Source: Gryllotalpicola ginsengisoli DSM 22003
Lineage (GTDB): Bacteria > Actinomycetota > Actinomycetes > Actinomycetales > Microbacteriaceae
Reading direction: 5' to 3'
Assembly (NCBI RefSeq): GCF_000419445.1
Contig: NZ_AULK01000002.1
Location: 124,001-188,000 of the forward strand
DNA: 64,000 bases
Positions 31,182 to 39,892 of this stretch are shown here, piece after piece. The position numbers and the translations under genes are program-made. The notes below the pieces were generated by a model. It was not told the DNA's origin, searched no databases, and worked only from the letters and a program-made list of their open reading frames with translations. Position 1 is the stretch's first letter. The number at the start of each line of letters is the position of its first letter.

Positions 31182-32444
31182 TTACACGTCCGTCGCCGGA
31201 GCGTCTCGCCGGGCCGCAAGGGGCAGGTGAGCCGCCCCGGCCGGCACCGCGCCGGGCCGCTGCGCCGCCGCCGGCGAGGCGGCCGGATCCCGGTCCTCCT
31301 CGCGCAGCTCGCGTTCCGCGTGCCGCTGGCGCTGGTTGAGGAAGTGCCGCTCGATCAGCCAGAAGAACCCGACGCACATGGCCAGCACGACCGGCACCAC
31401 CCCGAAGGTGAGCAGCAGGTACTGGTGCACGGTGCTCAGGCCCAGCGGCAGCAGCAGCAGGTTCGCGAAGGCGATGAAGGGGCTGTGGAAGAGGTAGACC
31501 GAGTAGGAGACGAGGCCCAGGCGCAGCATCGGGCGGGCGGCGAACGGCTCCAGCACGAACGGGGTCCGGCCGCGCTCCACGGTGCGGCGCCCCGCCCAGG
31601 CGAGGGTGAACGCGAGCGGCACCCCCACGCCGAACTCGAGCATGTTCGCCTCGGGGATGTGGTAGTGGTGGCCCGCCCACTCCGCCGCCGGGATCGCCAG
31701 CCAGCTCACGGCCGCGATCGCTCCGAGGAAACGGGGACGCTTCTCGCGCATTGTGAGGTCCGCGGCCCACATTCCCATCACGAAGAGGGCGAGCAGCCAC
31801 GGATGCAGGTACAGCCAGTGGTGCGCGTGGAACACCGGGGCGATCCACGCCAGCAGCGCGAACACGACGGCGATCGACCAGGGCCGGAAGTGCCGCCACA
31901 TCGGCAGCAGGAGCAGTGGCATGATGAAGTAGATCTGCCACTCCACCACCACGCTCCACAGCGGCCCGTCGATCTTGCCGATCCAGTCGGCGAAGACGTC
32001 GTGGATCATCAGCAGGTGCGAGAGCACGTGGTTGTAATTGACCGGGATCTTCGTGTCCCACTGGGTGCCGTGGGGCGTGTCGAACAGCGGCACGGCCCAG
32101 ATCATGGCGCTGAACAGGATGACCGCCGCGTAGTAGGGCGGGAGGATGCGGCGGGCGCGGCGCAGCGCGAAGTTGCGGAACCCCTTCGGGAACCAGAGGT
32201 CCGGGGTGCGCACCACCGGCAGCATCAGCACGTAGCCGGACAGCACGATGAACAGCGGCACGCCGAGGTATCCGTAGAGCACGATGTGCGCCCAATGCGG
32301 CATGGCGCGCTGGGCGTCGCCGCGCATCCCGGTGAAGAGGAAGGTGTGGTACAGGACGATCATCAGGGCGGCCGCTCCGCGGATGCCGTCGAGGTACGGG
32401 AATTCGACGCGACGGGTCGGCGCGGGTGCGATGGCGGAACTCAT
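31182..32444 (-). CDS. Acyltransferase-3 family membrane protein
   Basis: Membrane acyltransferase of 420 aa with about ten segments. It begins RRVEFPYLDGIRGAAALMIVLYHTFLF, the acyltransferase-3 opening with the conserved histidine, and lacks an SGNH domain. Start 32444 is chosen because TATGCT lies 8 bases before it and an in-frame ATG at 32645 would run across the divergent purE promoter and gene start. The C-terminal tail is rich in Ala, Arg and Pro. It is likely to act on surface glycan together with the SGNH-containing enzyme next to it. Confidence 0.9.
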   Translation of the reverse strand: MSSAIAPAPTRRVEFPYLDGIRGAAALMIVLYHTFLFTGMRGDAQRAMPHWAHIVLYGYLGVPLFIVLSGYVLMLPVVRTPDLWFPKGFRNFALRRARRILPPYYAAVILFSAMIWAVPLFDTPHGTQWDTKIPVNYNHVLSHLLMIHDVFADWIGKIDGPLWSVVVEWQIYFIMPLLLLPMWRHFRPWSIAVVFALLAWIAPVFHAHHWLYLHPWLLALFVMGMWAADLTMREKRPRFLGAIAAVSWLAIPAAEWAGHHYHIPEANMLEFGVGVPLAFTLAWAGRRTVERGRTPFVLEPFAARPMLRLGLVSYSVYLFHSPFIAFANLLLLPLGLSTVHQYLLLTFGVVPVVLAMCVGFFWLIERHFLNQRQRHAERELREEDRDPAASPAAAQRPGAVPAGAAHLPLAARRDAPATDV

Positions 32445-32452
32445 CGCGCCCG

Positions 32453-32458
32453 AGCATA
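32453..32458 (-). promoter_or_regulatory. Leaderless -10 element for the acyltransferase gene
   Basis: On the minus strand TATGCT is followed by 8 bases and ATG 32444. Confidence 0.55.
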
Positions 32459-32525
32459 ACGGGCCGCCGCTGAACGGCTGATGGCGAACCGCGTGGCGTA
32501 CCGGCTCGTGCCCGGTCGCCTTCCC

Positions 32526-32531
32526 TACCAT
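32526..32531 (+). promoter_or_regulatory. Leaderless -10 element for purE
   Basis: TACCAT followed by exactly 7 bases and ATG 32539. It overlaps an upstream in-frame ATG (32530), which it makes unlikely as the start. Confidence 0.6.
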
Positions 32532-32538
32532 GGGCGGC

Positions 32539-33048
32539 ATGCCACCGATCAGCTCCGCTTCGGCGCGCGTCGCCATCATCATGGGCTCCGACAGCGACTG
32601 GCCGACCATGAAGCCGGCCGCCGAGAGCCTCGACCGGTTCGGCATCGACTACGAGGTCGAGGTCGTCTCGGCGCACCGCACGCCGGAGAAGATGATCGCC
32701 TTCGGCAAGGAAGCGGCGGCGCGCGGCATCCGTGTCATCATCGCCGGCGCCGGCGGCGCCGCCCACCTGCCCGGCATGATCGCCAGCGTCACCACGCTGC
32801 CCGTGATCGGCGTGCCGGTGCAGCTGGCCCGCCTCGATGGCCTCGACTCGCTGCTGTCGATCGTGCAGATGCCGGCGGGCATCCCGGTGGCGACGATGGC
32901 GATCAACGGGGCGGCGAACGCGGGGCTGTACGCCGCCCGCATCCTCGCCTCGGGCGACGCGGAGCTCACCGCCAAGGTGGCGGAGTACGCCCGCGAGCTC
33001 GAGCAGCTGGTCGAGCAGAAGAACACGGCCCTCGCCGCGAGCCTATGA
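32539..33048 (+). CDS. purE: N5-carboxyaminoimidazole ribonucleotide mutase
   Basis: PurE class I, 169 aa, which converts the PurK product to 4-carboxy-aminoimidazole ribonucleotide. The active site is clear: [10 protein letters not shown] at the phosphate loop, [14 protein letters not shown] with the catalytic histidine, and [17 protein letters not shown] 32539 is preferred over ATG 32530 because TACCAT ends 7 bases before it. Its stop overlaps the start of the LCP gene as ATGA, so purE and the wall-ligase gene are cotranscribed. It diverges from the acyltransferase gene. Confidence 0.96.
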   Translation: MPPISSASARVAIIMGSDSDWPTMKPAAESLDRFGIDYEVEVVSAHRTPEKMIAFGKEAAARGIRVIIAGAGGAAHLPGMIASVTTLPVIGVPVQLARLDGLDSLLSIVQMPAGIPVATMAINGAANAGLYAARILASGDAELTAKVAEYARELEQLVEQKNTALAASL

Positions 33049-34427
33049 GCGTCACGTACCCGCTGCGCCATCCGGAGACGCGGTCCGAGGCGGTGATGCG
33101 CCGCCGCGGCTGGTGGCTCGTCGTCGCCAACCTGCTGCTGCCCGGCAGCGCCCAGGTGCTCGCCGGCAACCGCAGGTTCGGCCGCATCGGCATCGTCGGG
33201 ACGCTCGTGCTGTGGGCCGTCGCGATCCTGCTCGGGCTGCTCTACCTGCTCAACCGCGCATGGCTGTTCGAGGTGTTCACGCAGGGCTGGACCCTGGTGA
33301 TCCTGCAGGGGCTGATGATCGCCTACTGCGTGCTCTGGGTCATCCTGACGCTCGACACGCTGCGCCTCGTGCGCCTGGTGAAGGTGGCCCAGTCGGCCCG
33401 GTCGGGCATCGCCGCGTTCACGATCGTCATGCTGGTCGCGCTGGTGGGCGGCACGGGCTACGGCTCGGTGCTCGTCGGCAGCGCGCGCGGCGCCCTCGGC
33501 GACGTCTTCGGCGCGACCGCGAGCGAGCCGCCCGTCGACGGCCGGTACAACATCATGCTGCTCGGCGGCGACGCCGGCCCCGACCGGGAGGGGCTGCGCC
33601 CCGACTCGATGTCGGTGGTCAGCATCGACGCGAAGACCGGCAAGGCCGTCAACATCGGCCTGCCGCGCAACCTCGACCAGATCCCCTTCTCCAAGGGGTC
33701 GCCCATGCTCAAGGACTACCCCGACGGCTACGGCACCGGCGGCCGCTGCGACGTCGACGTCTGCATGCTCAACTCGATCTACACCGAGGTGGAGCTGTAC
33801 AAGCCCGACTACTACCCGAAGGCGAAGGCGGAGGGCAGCGAGCCCGGCATCGAGGCGATGCGCGACGCGCTCGAGGGCGCCACCGGGCTCAAGATCCAGT
33901 ACTACGTGCTCATCGACATGCAGGGCTTCTCCGACCTGATCGACGCCCTCGGCGGCGTCACGATCGACGTGAAGGAGAAGCTGCCGATCGGCGGGCTGCC
34001 CGACGCGAGCGGGAAGCTGCAGGGCGTCGAGGGCTGGATCGAGCCGGGCGTGCAGCACATGGACGGCAAGACGGCGCAGTGGTACGCGCGCAGCCGCGAG
34101 ACGACGAGCGATTACGATCGGATGGCCCGCCAGCGGCAGCTCGAAGAGGCGATGCTCGCCCAGATGAACCCCGCGAACGTGCTCGCCAAGTTCCAGGACA
34201 TCGCCAAGGCCGGCTCGCAGGTGGTCAAGACGGACGTGCCGCAGTCGATGCTCGGCTACTTCGTCGACCTCGCGCTGAAGACCAAGAAGCAGCCGGTCGT
34301 GAGCCTCGACCTGGTGCCGCCGCTCGTGCCCGATCCGACGAACCCGGACTGGGACGCCATCCACGGCTATGTGCAGCGCACGCTGAAGACGGGGTCGCCG
34401 ACGCCGACGCCGGCGGCGTCGGGCTGA
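33045..34427 (+). CDS. LytR-CpsA-Psr (LCP) family wall glycopolymer ligase
   Basis: LCP phosphotransferase, 460 aa, which attaches undecaprenyl-linked glycopolymer to peptidoglycan outside the membrane. About three or four membrane segments (28-150) precede the LCP domain (about 165-395) with [26 protein letters not shown], the arginine-bearing [11 protein letters not shown] and [18 protein letters not shown], which supply the acidic and arginine residues that bind the lipid diphosphate. The N-terminal multi-segment region is longer than in classical LytR. It overlaps purE by 4 bases and lies beside the polysaccharide locus it could serve. Confidence 0.92.
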   Translation: MSVTYPLRHPETRSEAVMRRRGWWLVVANLLLPGSAQVLAGNRRFGRIGIVGTLVLWAVAILLGLLYLLNRAWLFEVFTQGWTLVILQGLMIAYCVLWVILTLDTLRLVRLVKVAQSARSGIAAFTIVMLVALVGGTGYGSVLVGSARGALGDVFGATASEPPVDGRYNIMLLGGDAGPDREGLRPDSMSVVSIDAKTGKAVNIGLPRNLDQIPFSKGSPMLKDYPDGYGTGGRCDVDVCMLNSIYTEVELYKPDYYPKAKAEGSEPGIEAMRDALEGATGLKIQYYVLIDMQGFSDLIDALGGVTIDVKEKLPIGGLPDASGKLQGVEGWIEPGVQHMDGKTAQWYARSRETTSDYDRMARQRQLEEAMLAQMNPANVLAKFQDIAKAGSQVVKTDVPQSMLGYFVDLALKTKKQPVVSLDLVPPLVPDPTNPDWDAIHGYVQRTLKTGSPTPTPAASG

Positions 34428-34463
34428 GCCGGCGGGCGGCAGCCGGCCCGCGGTAGGCGCCGC

Positions 34464-35621
34464 TCAGAGCTCGGCGTGCAGCTGCCAGACCCGCGCGCCC
34501 GACTCGGCCCAGCTGTACGCCTTCGCCCGGTCGAGCCCCGCGATGCGGAGCTTCTCGGCGCGCTCGGCGTCGGTGACGACCTGCCCGACGGCCACCGCGA
34601 GACGCTCGGCGAAGGTCGACCCCGCCTCGGAGCGCGGCACTGCGACGCCGGCGCCGCCGGCGACCTCGACGAGGGCCGGCGCGTCGGAGTGCACGAGCGG
34701 GGCGCCGAAGGTCAGCGCCTCCAGCGCGGCGAGCCCGAAGCCGGCCGAGCGGCCGGGCGCGACGAACGCGGCCGCGCGCGAGAGGAGCAGGGCGAGGTCG
34801 CTGTCGCCGACGTGGCCGAGCGCGCGCACCCGGCCCTCCGGCAGGCCGAGCTGCATCGCGGTCAGCGAGATGCGCTGCCCGTGCCACTCGTCGTCGCCGA
34901 CGACGAGCAGCGGCAGCCCGTGGAAGTCGGGCAGCGCGGCGGCGCGCACGAGCGCGTCGACGCCGGTGCGGGGATCCATCGAGCCGACCGTGAGCACGAA
35001 GCGCTCGGGCAGCTGCAGCCAGGAGGCGCGCACGTCCGGGTCCTCGGGCAGCACGAGTTCCGGGTCCACTGCGCCGGGGATGACGCGCAGCCGGTCGGCC
35101 ACCGGCAGCAGCTCGGAGAGCTGGTCGGCCACGGCGTGGGTGGGCACGACGATCGCGTCCGCGCGGGAGGCGGCGCGGTGCGCCATCCGTCTCGTCCACG
35201 CCGCCTGGGCGTGGCCCAGCGACGCCGGATGCGTCCACGCGATCGTGTCGTGCACCGTCACCGTGACCTGCGTGGGAAGCGCCGGGTCGTGCTTGCCGAG
35301 CGGCGCGAACAGGGTGGGCGCGTGGATCACCCCGCCGCCCGCCGTCAGCGGCGCGCCGGCCGCCCACGCGGCCGCGAGCGGTCCGCGGGCGAGCGGCAGC
35401 ACGTGCGTGCCGGCCGCGCCGGGGAACCACGACTCGAATTCGGCGACCTCCTCGGGCGGGTGCGCGGCGAGGATCAGCTCGACGTCGCAGCCCGGGGGAG
35501 CGGAGGCGATGAGTCCGCGGGTCAGGCCCCGCACGTACCGGGCGAGGCCGGGCAGCTTCGGCCCGGAGGCATGGCGGCGGTGGGCGGAGGCGTCTTCGGC
35601 GATCGCGCGCAGAGTCGTCAT
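34464..35621 (-). CDS. Family 4-type (GT-B) glycosyltransferase
   Basis: GT-B fold glycosyltransferase, 385 aa. The C-terminal half has VLTVGSMDPRTGVDALVRAA, GHVGDSDLALLLSRAAAFVAPG and the donor-site E-x7-E-like segment GFGLAALEALTFGAPLVHSD. An N-terminal acceptor domain carries the GPKLPGLARYVRGLTRGL loop. It faces the LCP gene across a 36-base convergent gap. TAGGCT lies 10 bases before the ATG. The sugar donor is unknown. It is the first-from-left gene of the left arm of the polysaccharide locus. Confidence 0.9.
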   Translation of the reverse strand: MTTLRAIAEDASAHRRHASGPKLPGLARYVRGLTRGLIASAPPGCDVELILAAHPPEEVAEFESWFPGAAGTHVLPLARGPLAAAWAAGAPLTAGGGVIHAPTLFAPLGKHDPALPTQVTVTVHDTIAWTHPASLGHAQAAWTRRMAHRAASRADAIVVPTHAVADQLSELLPVADRLRVIPGAVDPELVLPEDPDVRASWLQLPERFVLTVGSMDPRTGVDALVRAAALPDFHGLPLLVVGDDEWHGQRISLTAMQLGLPEGRVRALGHVGDSDLALLLSRAAAFVAPGRSAGFGLAALEALTFGAPLVHSDAPALVEVAGGAGVAVPRSEAGSTFAERLAVAVGQVVTDAERAEKLRIAGLDRAKAYSWAESGARVWQLHAEL

Positions 35622-35634
35622 GATGAGTGGCAGC

Positions 35635-36504
35635 CTAGCCGCGGCGTGTGAGACGGGCCCGGGCGGCCAGCGCCACCCGGAGGCCGAGGCGCAGGGGCGC
35701 CAGATACCAGGCGCTGTACTTGCGGGAGAGGTAGCGGTAGGCGCTGCGGTGGTGCTCGGCGCGCATCGATTCGGCGGCGGTCCGCGTCGAGTGGGCGCCC
35801 GTGTGCACCACGCTCGCGCCCGGCACGTACAGGTTGCGCCACCCGGCGCGGGAGAGGCGGGCGCCGAGGTCGACGTCTTCGAAGTACATGAAGTAGCCGT
35901 CGTCGAAGCCGCCGATCGCGTCGAACGCGGCGCGGCGCACGAGCAGGCAGGAGCCGGAGAGCCAGCCCGTCTCGCGCCACTGCCCGCTCGTGGCGCGGTT
36001 CTCGCCCCGGTAGCGCCGGGTCCAGGGGTTCGCCGGCCACACGTTGGCGAACAGGGCGTGCCCGATGCCGGTGCGCAGCGACGGCAGTTCCCGCGCCGAG
36101 GGGTAGACGCGGCCGTCGGGTTCGAGGATGCGCGGCCCGAGCGCGCCGGCGGTCGGCTCGCGCCGGGCGACGTCGAGCAGCGTGGCCAGAGCGGATGCCT
36201 CCACCCGCACGTCCGGGTTCGTGATGAGCACCCACTCGATCTCGGGCGGCAGCTGCGCGACGCCCAGGTTGATCCCGCCGCCGTAGCCGAGGTTGTCGCG
36301 CGCGTGCACGAGCCGGATCCCTGAGTCGGCCGACCGCTCGTCGAGGCGCAGCGACGCCGCCGGGTCGTTGTCGACCACGACCGTGACGGCCGGGCGCACG
36401 ACGCCCGCGGTCAGCGACTCGAGCAGCTCGGCCAGCGCCGCCTCCGAGCGGTAGCTGACCGTGACCGCGGCGAGGGCGGGGTCGGCGTCGCTCTCGCGGC
36501 TCAC
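35635..36504 (-). CDS. Family 2 glycosyltransferase (rhamnosyltransferase-like)
   Basis: GT2 enzyme of 289 aa. It has AAVTVSYRSEAALAELLESL, VVVDNDP, DNLGYGGGINLG, the metal-binding NPDV and the late SGSCLLVRRAAFDAIGGFDDGYFMYFEDVDLGARL block, which is typical of WbbL-type rhamnosyltransferases. GTG 36504 is the first start that leaves a complete domain; the long open frame further upstream is a shadow of the next gene. It lies between a GT4 and a GtrB-like gene on the same strand. Rhamnose as donor is a family-based guess. Confidence 0.88.
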   Translation of the reverse strand: MSRESDADPALAAVTVSYRSEAALAELLESLTAGVVRPAVTVVVDNDPAASLRLDERSADSGIRLVHARDNLGYGGGINLGVAQLPPEIEWVLITNPDVRVEASALATLLDVARREPTAGALGPRILEPDGRVYPSARELPSLRTGIGHALFANVWPANPWTRRYRGENRATSGQWRETGWLSGSCLLVRRAAFDAIGGFDDGYFMYFEDVDLGARLSRAGWRNLYVPGASVVHTGAHSTRTAAESMRAEHHRSAYRYLSRKYSAWYLAPLRLGLRVALAARARLTRRG

Positions 36505-36527
36505 ACCTTCCGGGTCCGCCACCGCTG

Positions 36528-37547
36528 CTAGGCGATCCTGCGCGGCGCGTCGAGGTCGCCGTCGTCGGCGGACTGCTGCGACATCAGGTGCCCGCGGGCG
36601 GAGAGCGCGTCCCCGTAGTGCTGGCGCTTGGTCAGCTCGAGCTGGTCCTCCTGCAGGATCCGGTTGATGCGGGTGAGGTCGGCGACGATCCCGATCACGA
36701 AGGACAGCAGCGACCCGGTGAGCAGCGTGGCCCCCGCCAGCAGCGACTGCAGGTGGCCGCCGGAGGAGCCCTGCGCGGCGTAGACCAGGAAGATGATGAA
36801 CGGGATCAGCCCCGCGATGCCGAGCACCGTGCCGATCGTCGCGAACACGCTGTACGGCTTGAACATCAGGTAGGCCCGCAGGATCGCCAGGCCCGACTCC
36901 CACATGTGCTGGAAGATGTTGGAGAACAGCCGGGACTCGCGCGTCTTCGGGTTCGTCTCGACCGGGATGCTCGTGATGGCGAGCCGCTTGTTGCCCGCCT
37001 GGATGATGGTCTCCATGCAGTAGGAGAACTGGGTCACGATGTTCAGCCGCATCAGCGAGTAGCGGCTGTAGGCGCGGAATCCGCTCGCCGCATCCGGCAG
37101 GTCGGTGCCGGCCGCCTTGTTGACCACCCAGCTGCCGAAGCGCTGCATGAGCTTCTTGAACGGCGAGAAGTGGGCGATCTTGGCCGTCTGCCGGTCGGCG
37201 ACGACGATCTCGGCCTCGCCGCGCAGCACGGGCGCCACGAGCTCGGGGATCATCTGCTGCGGGTACTGGTTGTCGCCGTCGGTGTTGACGAGGATGTCGG
37301 CGCCGTGGCGCAGGGCGTAGTCGACGCCGTCGTGGAACGAGCGGGCGAGGCCCATGTTGCGGGTGTGCCGCACGAAGTGGGTCACCCCGTGCTCCTGGGC
37401 GACCTCGACGGTGCGGTCCTTCGAGCCGTCGTCGATGACCAGGATCTCGATCTCGTCGATGCCCTCGATCCGGCGGGGGATCGACTCGAGCACGAGGGGC
37501 AGCGTCTCCTCCTCGTTGAGGCACGGGATCTGGATGAAGAGTCTCAT
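36528..37547 (-). CDS. GtrB/DPM1-like polyprenyl-phosphate glycosyltransferase
   Basis: GT2 enzyme of 339 aa with two C-terminal membrane segments (about 230-260 and 270-295). Motifs: IQIPCLNEEETLPLVLESIP, VIDDGSKDRT, NTDGDNQYP and the amphipathic SGFRAYSRYSLMRLN. This layout fits enzymes that move a sugar from a nucleotide to polyprenyl phosphate, the first step in making lipid-linked donors for extracytoplasmic glycosylation. The flippase-like and multi-membrane glycosyltransferases nearby would use such donors. AAGG lies upstream of ATG 37547. Confidence 0.9.
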   Translation of the reverse strand: MRLFIQIPCLNEEETLPLVLESIPRRIEGIDEIEILVIDDGSKDRTVEVAQEHGVTHFVRHTRNMGLARSFHDGVDYALRHGADILVNTDGDNQYPQQMIPELVAPVLRGEAEIVVADRQTAKIAHFSPFKKLMQRFGSWVVNKAAGTDLPDAASGFRAYSRYSLMRLNIVTQFSYCMETIIQAGNKRLAITSIPVETNPKTRESRLFSNIFQHMWESGLAILRAYLMFKPYSVFATIGTVLGIAGLIPFIIFLVYAAQGSSGGHLQSLLAGATLLTGSLLSFVIGIVADLTRINRILQEDQLELTKRQHYGDALSARGHLMSQQSADDGDLDAPRRIA

Positions 37548-37610
37548 GATCGCCTTGTCAGTCGCGGTGCGGCCGGGATTCGGCGCCCCGTCATTCTACC
37601 CGGGGGCCGG

Positions 37611-38795
37611 TCACCGACCCTGAGCCGCGCCCGAGCGGCGAGGGACCAGCGCGGCGAGGATCGCGCGGTAGCGCTCGCCCACGGCGTCGACCGTGAACCA
37701 CGCGGAGCGCTCGGCGGCGGCCTCGCCCAGCCGCCGGCGCAGCTCGCCGTCGGCGATGACGCGCCGCAGCGCGTCCGCGAGAGCGGATGCGTCGGCCGGC
37801 GGCACGAGCAGCGCCGTCTGTCCGTCGGCGACGGCCTCGTTGACGCCCGCCACGTCGCTGGCGACGATCGCGCTGCCGGCGCTCATCGCCTCGAGCAGGG
37901 ACACCGGGAGGCCGTCGCGGTCGCCGCTGGCGGCGGGCACCGAGGGCACCACCACGACGTCCGCGTTCGCGTACAGGCGCGCCACCTCGGCGCGGCCCAC
38001 CGTGCCGGCGAACTCGACGGGCAGCCCGGCGGCGAGCCGTTCGAGCTCCGCGCGCATCGGGCCGTCGCCCGCGACGGTCAGGCGGTAGGCGTCCGCCGGG
38101 AGCGCGCGCAGAGCCTCGAGCAGCACGTGCACGCCCTTCTTCTCGACGAGCCGCCCCAGGAAGACCAGCTGCACAGGGCCCTCGCCCGCGCTCTCGCGCG
38201 GCGGCAGCTCGGGCAGGTAGGCGCCCATCGGCTCGATGCGCACCGCGGATTCGGCGGCGCCGAGCGCGAGCATCCGTTCTCTCATGTCGGCGTTCATCAC
38301 CGTGATGGCGCCCGCGGCCCGCACCACCCAGCGTTTCAGCGCCCGCAGCGGCCCCGCGTTCAGCGCGTACAGGTCGGCGCCGTGCGAGGACAGCAGCATC
38401 GGCACCCCGCGGGCCGCGAGCCGGGCGATGACGCCCTGCGGGATGATCCAGTGCGCGTGCACCACGTCGGGCCGGAACTCGCGCACGGCGCGGCGCACCG
38501 CGAAGAACTGCGCGGCGAACAGCGGCAGCACCTGCAGCCAGTCCGAGCGCCGGGCGCGCAGGTTCTCGATGATCGCCCCGTCGGCGAGCGTCTCGAAGCG
38601 GCGCGGGAAGTAGGCGTAGCGCCGCACGCGCACCGCCCCGTCGCGGTCATCCCGCCGCGCGCCCTTCACCCGAGGCACGACCACGAGCGTCTCAAAGCCC
38701 TCGGCCTCGGCCCGGGCGAGATCCTGCACGAAGCGCGGCGTGCCGTCGTCGGCGCGCGCCGGGTAGGTGCTGGCGAGGACGAGCAGGCGGGTCAC
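37611..38795 (-). CDS. Family 4-type (GT-B) glycosyltransferase
   Basis: GT-B glycosyltransferase, 394 aa. It opens LLVLASTYPARADDGTPRFV, then VVHAHWIIPQG, VFLGRLVEKKGVHVLLEALR and the donor loop DGLPVSLLEAMSAGSAIVAS, all standard for GT4. GTG 38795 overlaps the stop of the preceding membrane protein gene as GTGA. Its membership of an operon with a flippase-like protein and a pyruvyl transferase points to synthesis of a pyruvylated or exported glycan. Donor and acceptor are unknown. Confidence 0.92.
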   Translation of the reverse strand: MTRLLVLASTYPARADDGTPRFVQDLARAEAEGFETLVVVPRVKGARRDDRDGAVRVRRYAYFPRRFETLADGAIIENLRARRSDWLQVLPLFAAQFFAVRRAVREFRPDVVHAHWIIPQGVIARLAARGVPMLLSSHGADLYALNAGPLRALKRWVVRAAGAITVMNADMRERMLALGAAESAVRIEPMGAYLPELPPRESAGEGPVQLVFLGRLVEKKGVHVLLEALRALPADAYRLTVAGDGPMRAELERLAAGLPVEFAGTVGRAEVARLYANADVVVVPSVPAASGDRDGLPVSLLEAMSAGSAIVASDVAGVNEAVADGQTALLVPPADASALADALRRVIADGELRRRLGEAAAERSAWFTVDAVGERYRAILAALVPRRSGAAQGR

Positions 38796-39892
38796 CGGCC
38801 GCGCTCCTCGCGGTGCGGGGCGGATGCGTCGGCGGGGAGCGCCAGGTCGATCTCCGAGGTGACCGCCTCCTCGACGCGGGTGGTGCGGCCCGCCACCGCG
38901 CGGTGCACCCAGGCGAAGCCGAAGAACGCGAAGTCGCAGGCCACCGACCACAGCCGCATGATGACCGTGATGGTCAGCGCGATCTCCGTCGGCATGATCA
39001 CGCTGAGCAGCGCGAGCTGGATGCCCTCGCGCACGCCCAGGCCGCTCGGCGCGAACACGGCGATCATGCTCACCGCCGCGGCAAGGGTGCTCACCCCCAT
39101 GACGAAGGAGAGCTGGTGGTACGGCAGCTCGGGGTACACCGTCTTGGAGATGAAGAAGAGGGAGAGGCCGCTCGCGAACGACCCGATCGCGTACAGGCCG
39201 AAGCCGGTTCCCACGGTGCGCGCGTCGGCCAGGTGCTCGCGGTCGAGCCGGCGGCGGCGCAGCACGCGGTAGGCCAGCGAGACGACCGCGTTGAACACCG
39301 GCGGCACGAGCAGCACGACGCAGACGAACGCGGCGGCGGCCAGCAGCCACTTCAGCTGCGGGGTGAAGATCGCCAGGCGGTGGTCGAACAGCAGCAGCAC
39401 GAGCGCGAAGAGCAGCTGCACGATGACCTGCAGCGCGCCCTCCAGCAGGGAGCTGACGGCCAGCTTGTTGCGCGAGATGCCCTGCTTGGACGCGAAGAAG
39501 ATCTTGCCGAGGATCCACGGCGCGGTGCCCGGGATGTACCGGCCCATCCAGGACTTCGCGTACACGTAGACGAGGGTCGCGTTCATGCGCACCTGCCGTG
39601 CGCCGAGCGAGCGCAGCAGCACCGTCCAGATGAAGGCGCCCCAGTAGCGGAACAGCAGGCCGAGCACGGTCGCGATGATGAAGTACCAGGGCTCGAAGCG
39701 GGCGTCGCGCAGCTTGCTGAAGTCGATCGACCGCAGGTAGTCGACGAGGAACACCGCGAGCAGCGCATAGAAGAGGATCGGGATCGCCCGCATGGCGATC
39801 CGGCGCCAGCGCGGCGCCGGCTTCTTGGCCGCCGTCTCCTCCGCCTGCTCCGCGACGTCCTCCACCTCGCGGAAGTCGCGTGCGTCACCCAC
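38792..39892 (-). CDS. Flippase-like (LPG synthase transmembrane, UPF0104) membrane protein
   Basis: Integral membrane protein of 366 aa with about eight segments, matching the lysylphosphatidylglycerol-synthase transmembrane/UPF0104 group. The characteristic YVYAKSWMGRYIPGTAPWIL and the late APSGLGVREGIQLALL block are present. Such proteins are thought to translocate lipid or lipid-linked sugar. The acidic, Ala/Glu-rich N-terminus is cytoplasmic. GTG 39892 lies 8 bases inside the upstream gene, and its stop overlaps the GT4 start, so the operon is tightly coupled. The substrate is unknown. Confidence 0.85.
   Translation of the reverse strand: MGDARDFREVEDVAEQAEETAAKKPAPRWRRIAMRAIPILFYALLAVFLVDYLRSIDFSKLRDARFEPWYFIIATVLGLLFRYWGAFIWTVLLRSLGARQVRMNATLVYVYAKSWMGRYIPGTAPWILGKIFFASKQGISRNKLAVSSLLEGALQVIVQLLFALVLLLFDHRLAIFTPQLKWLLAAAAFVCVVLLVPPVFNAVVSLAYRVLRRRRLDREHLADARTVGTGFGLYAIGSFASGLSLFFISKTVYPELPYHQLSFVMGVSTLAAAVSMIAVFAPSGLGVREGIQLALLSVIMPTEIALTITVIMRLWSVACDFAFFGFAWVHRAVAGRTTRVEEAVTSEIDLALPADASAPHREERGR

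Noticed and set aside
32445-32645. 67-residue N-terminal extension of the acyltransferase
   Set aside because: It covers the purE promoter and first codons, lacks similarity, and ATG 32444 has TATGCT 8 bases upstream.
36505-37524. Extension of the 35635-36504 glycosyltransferase across the GtrB-like gene
   Set aside because: The upstream part is an out-of-frame reading of the GtrB-like gene at 36528-37547; the real start is GTG 36504.
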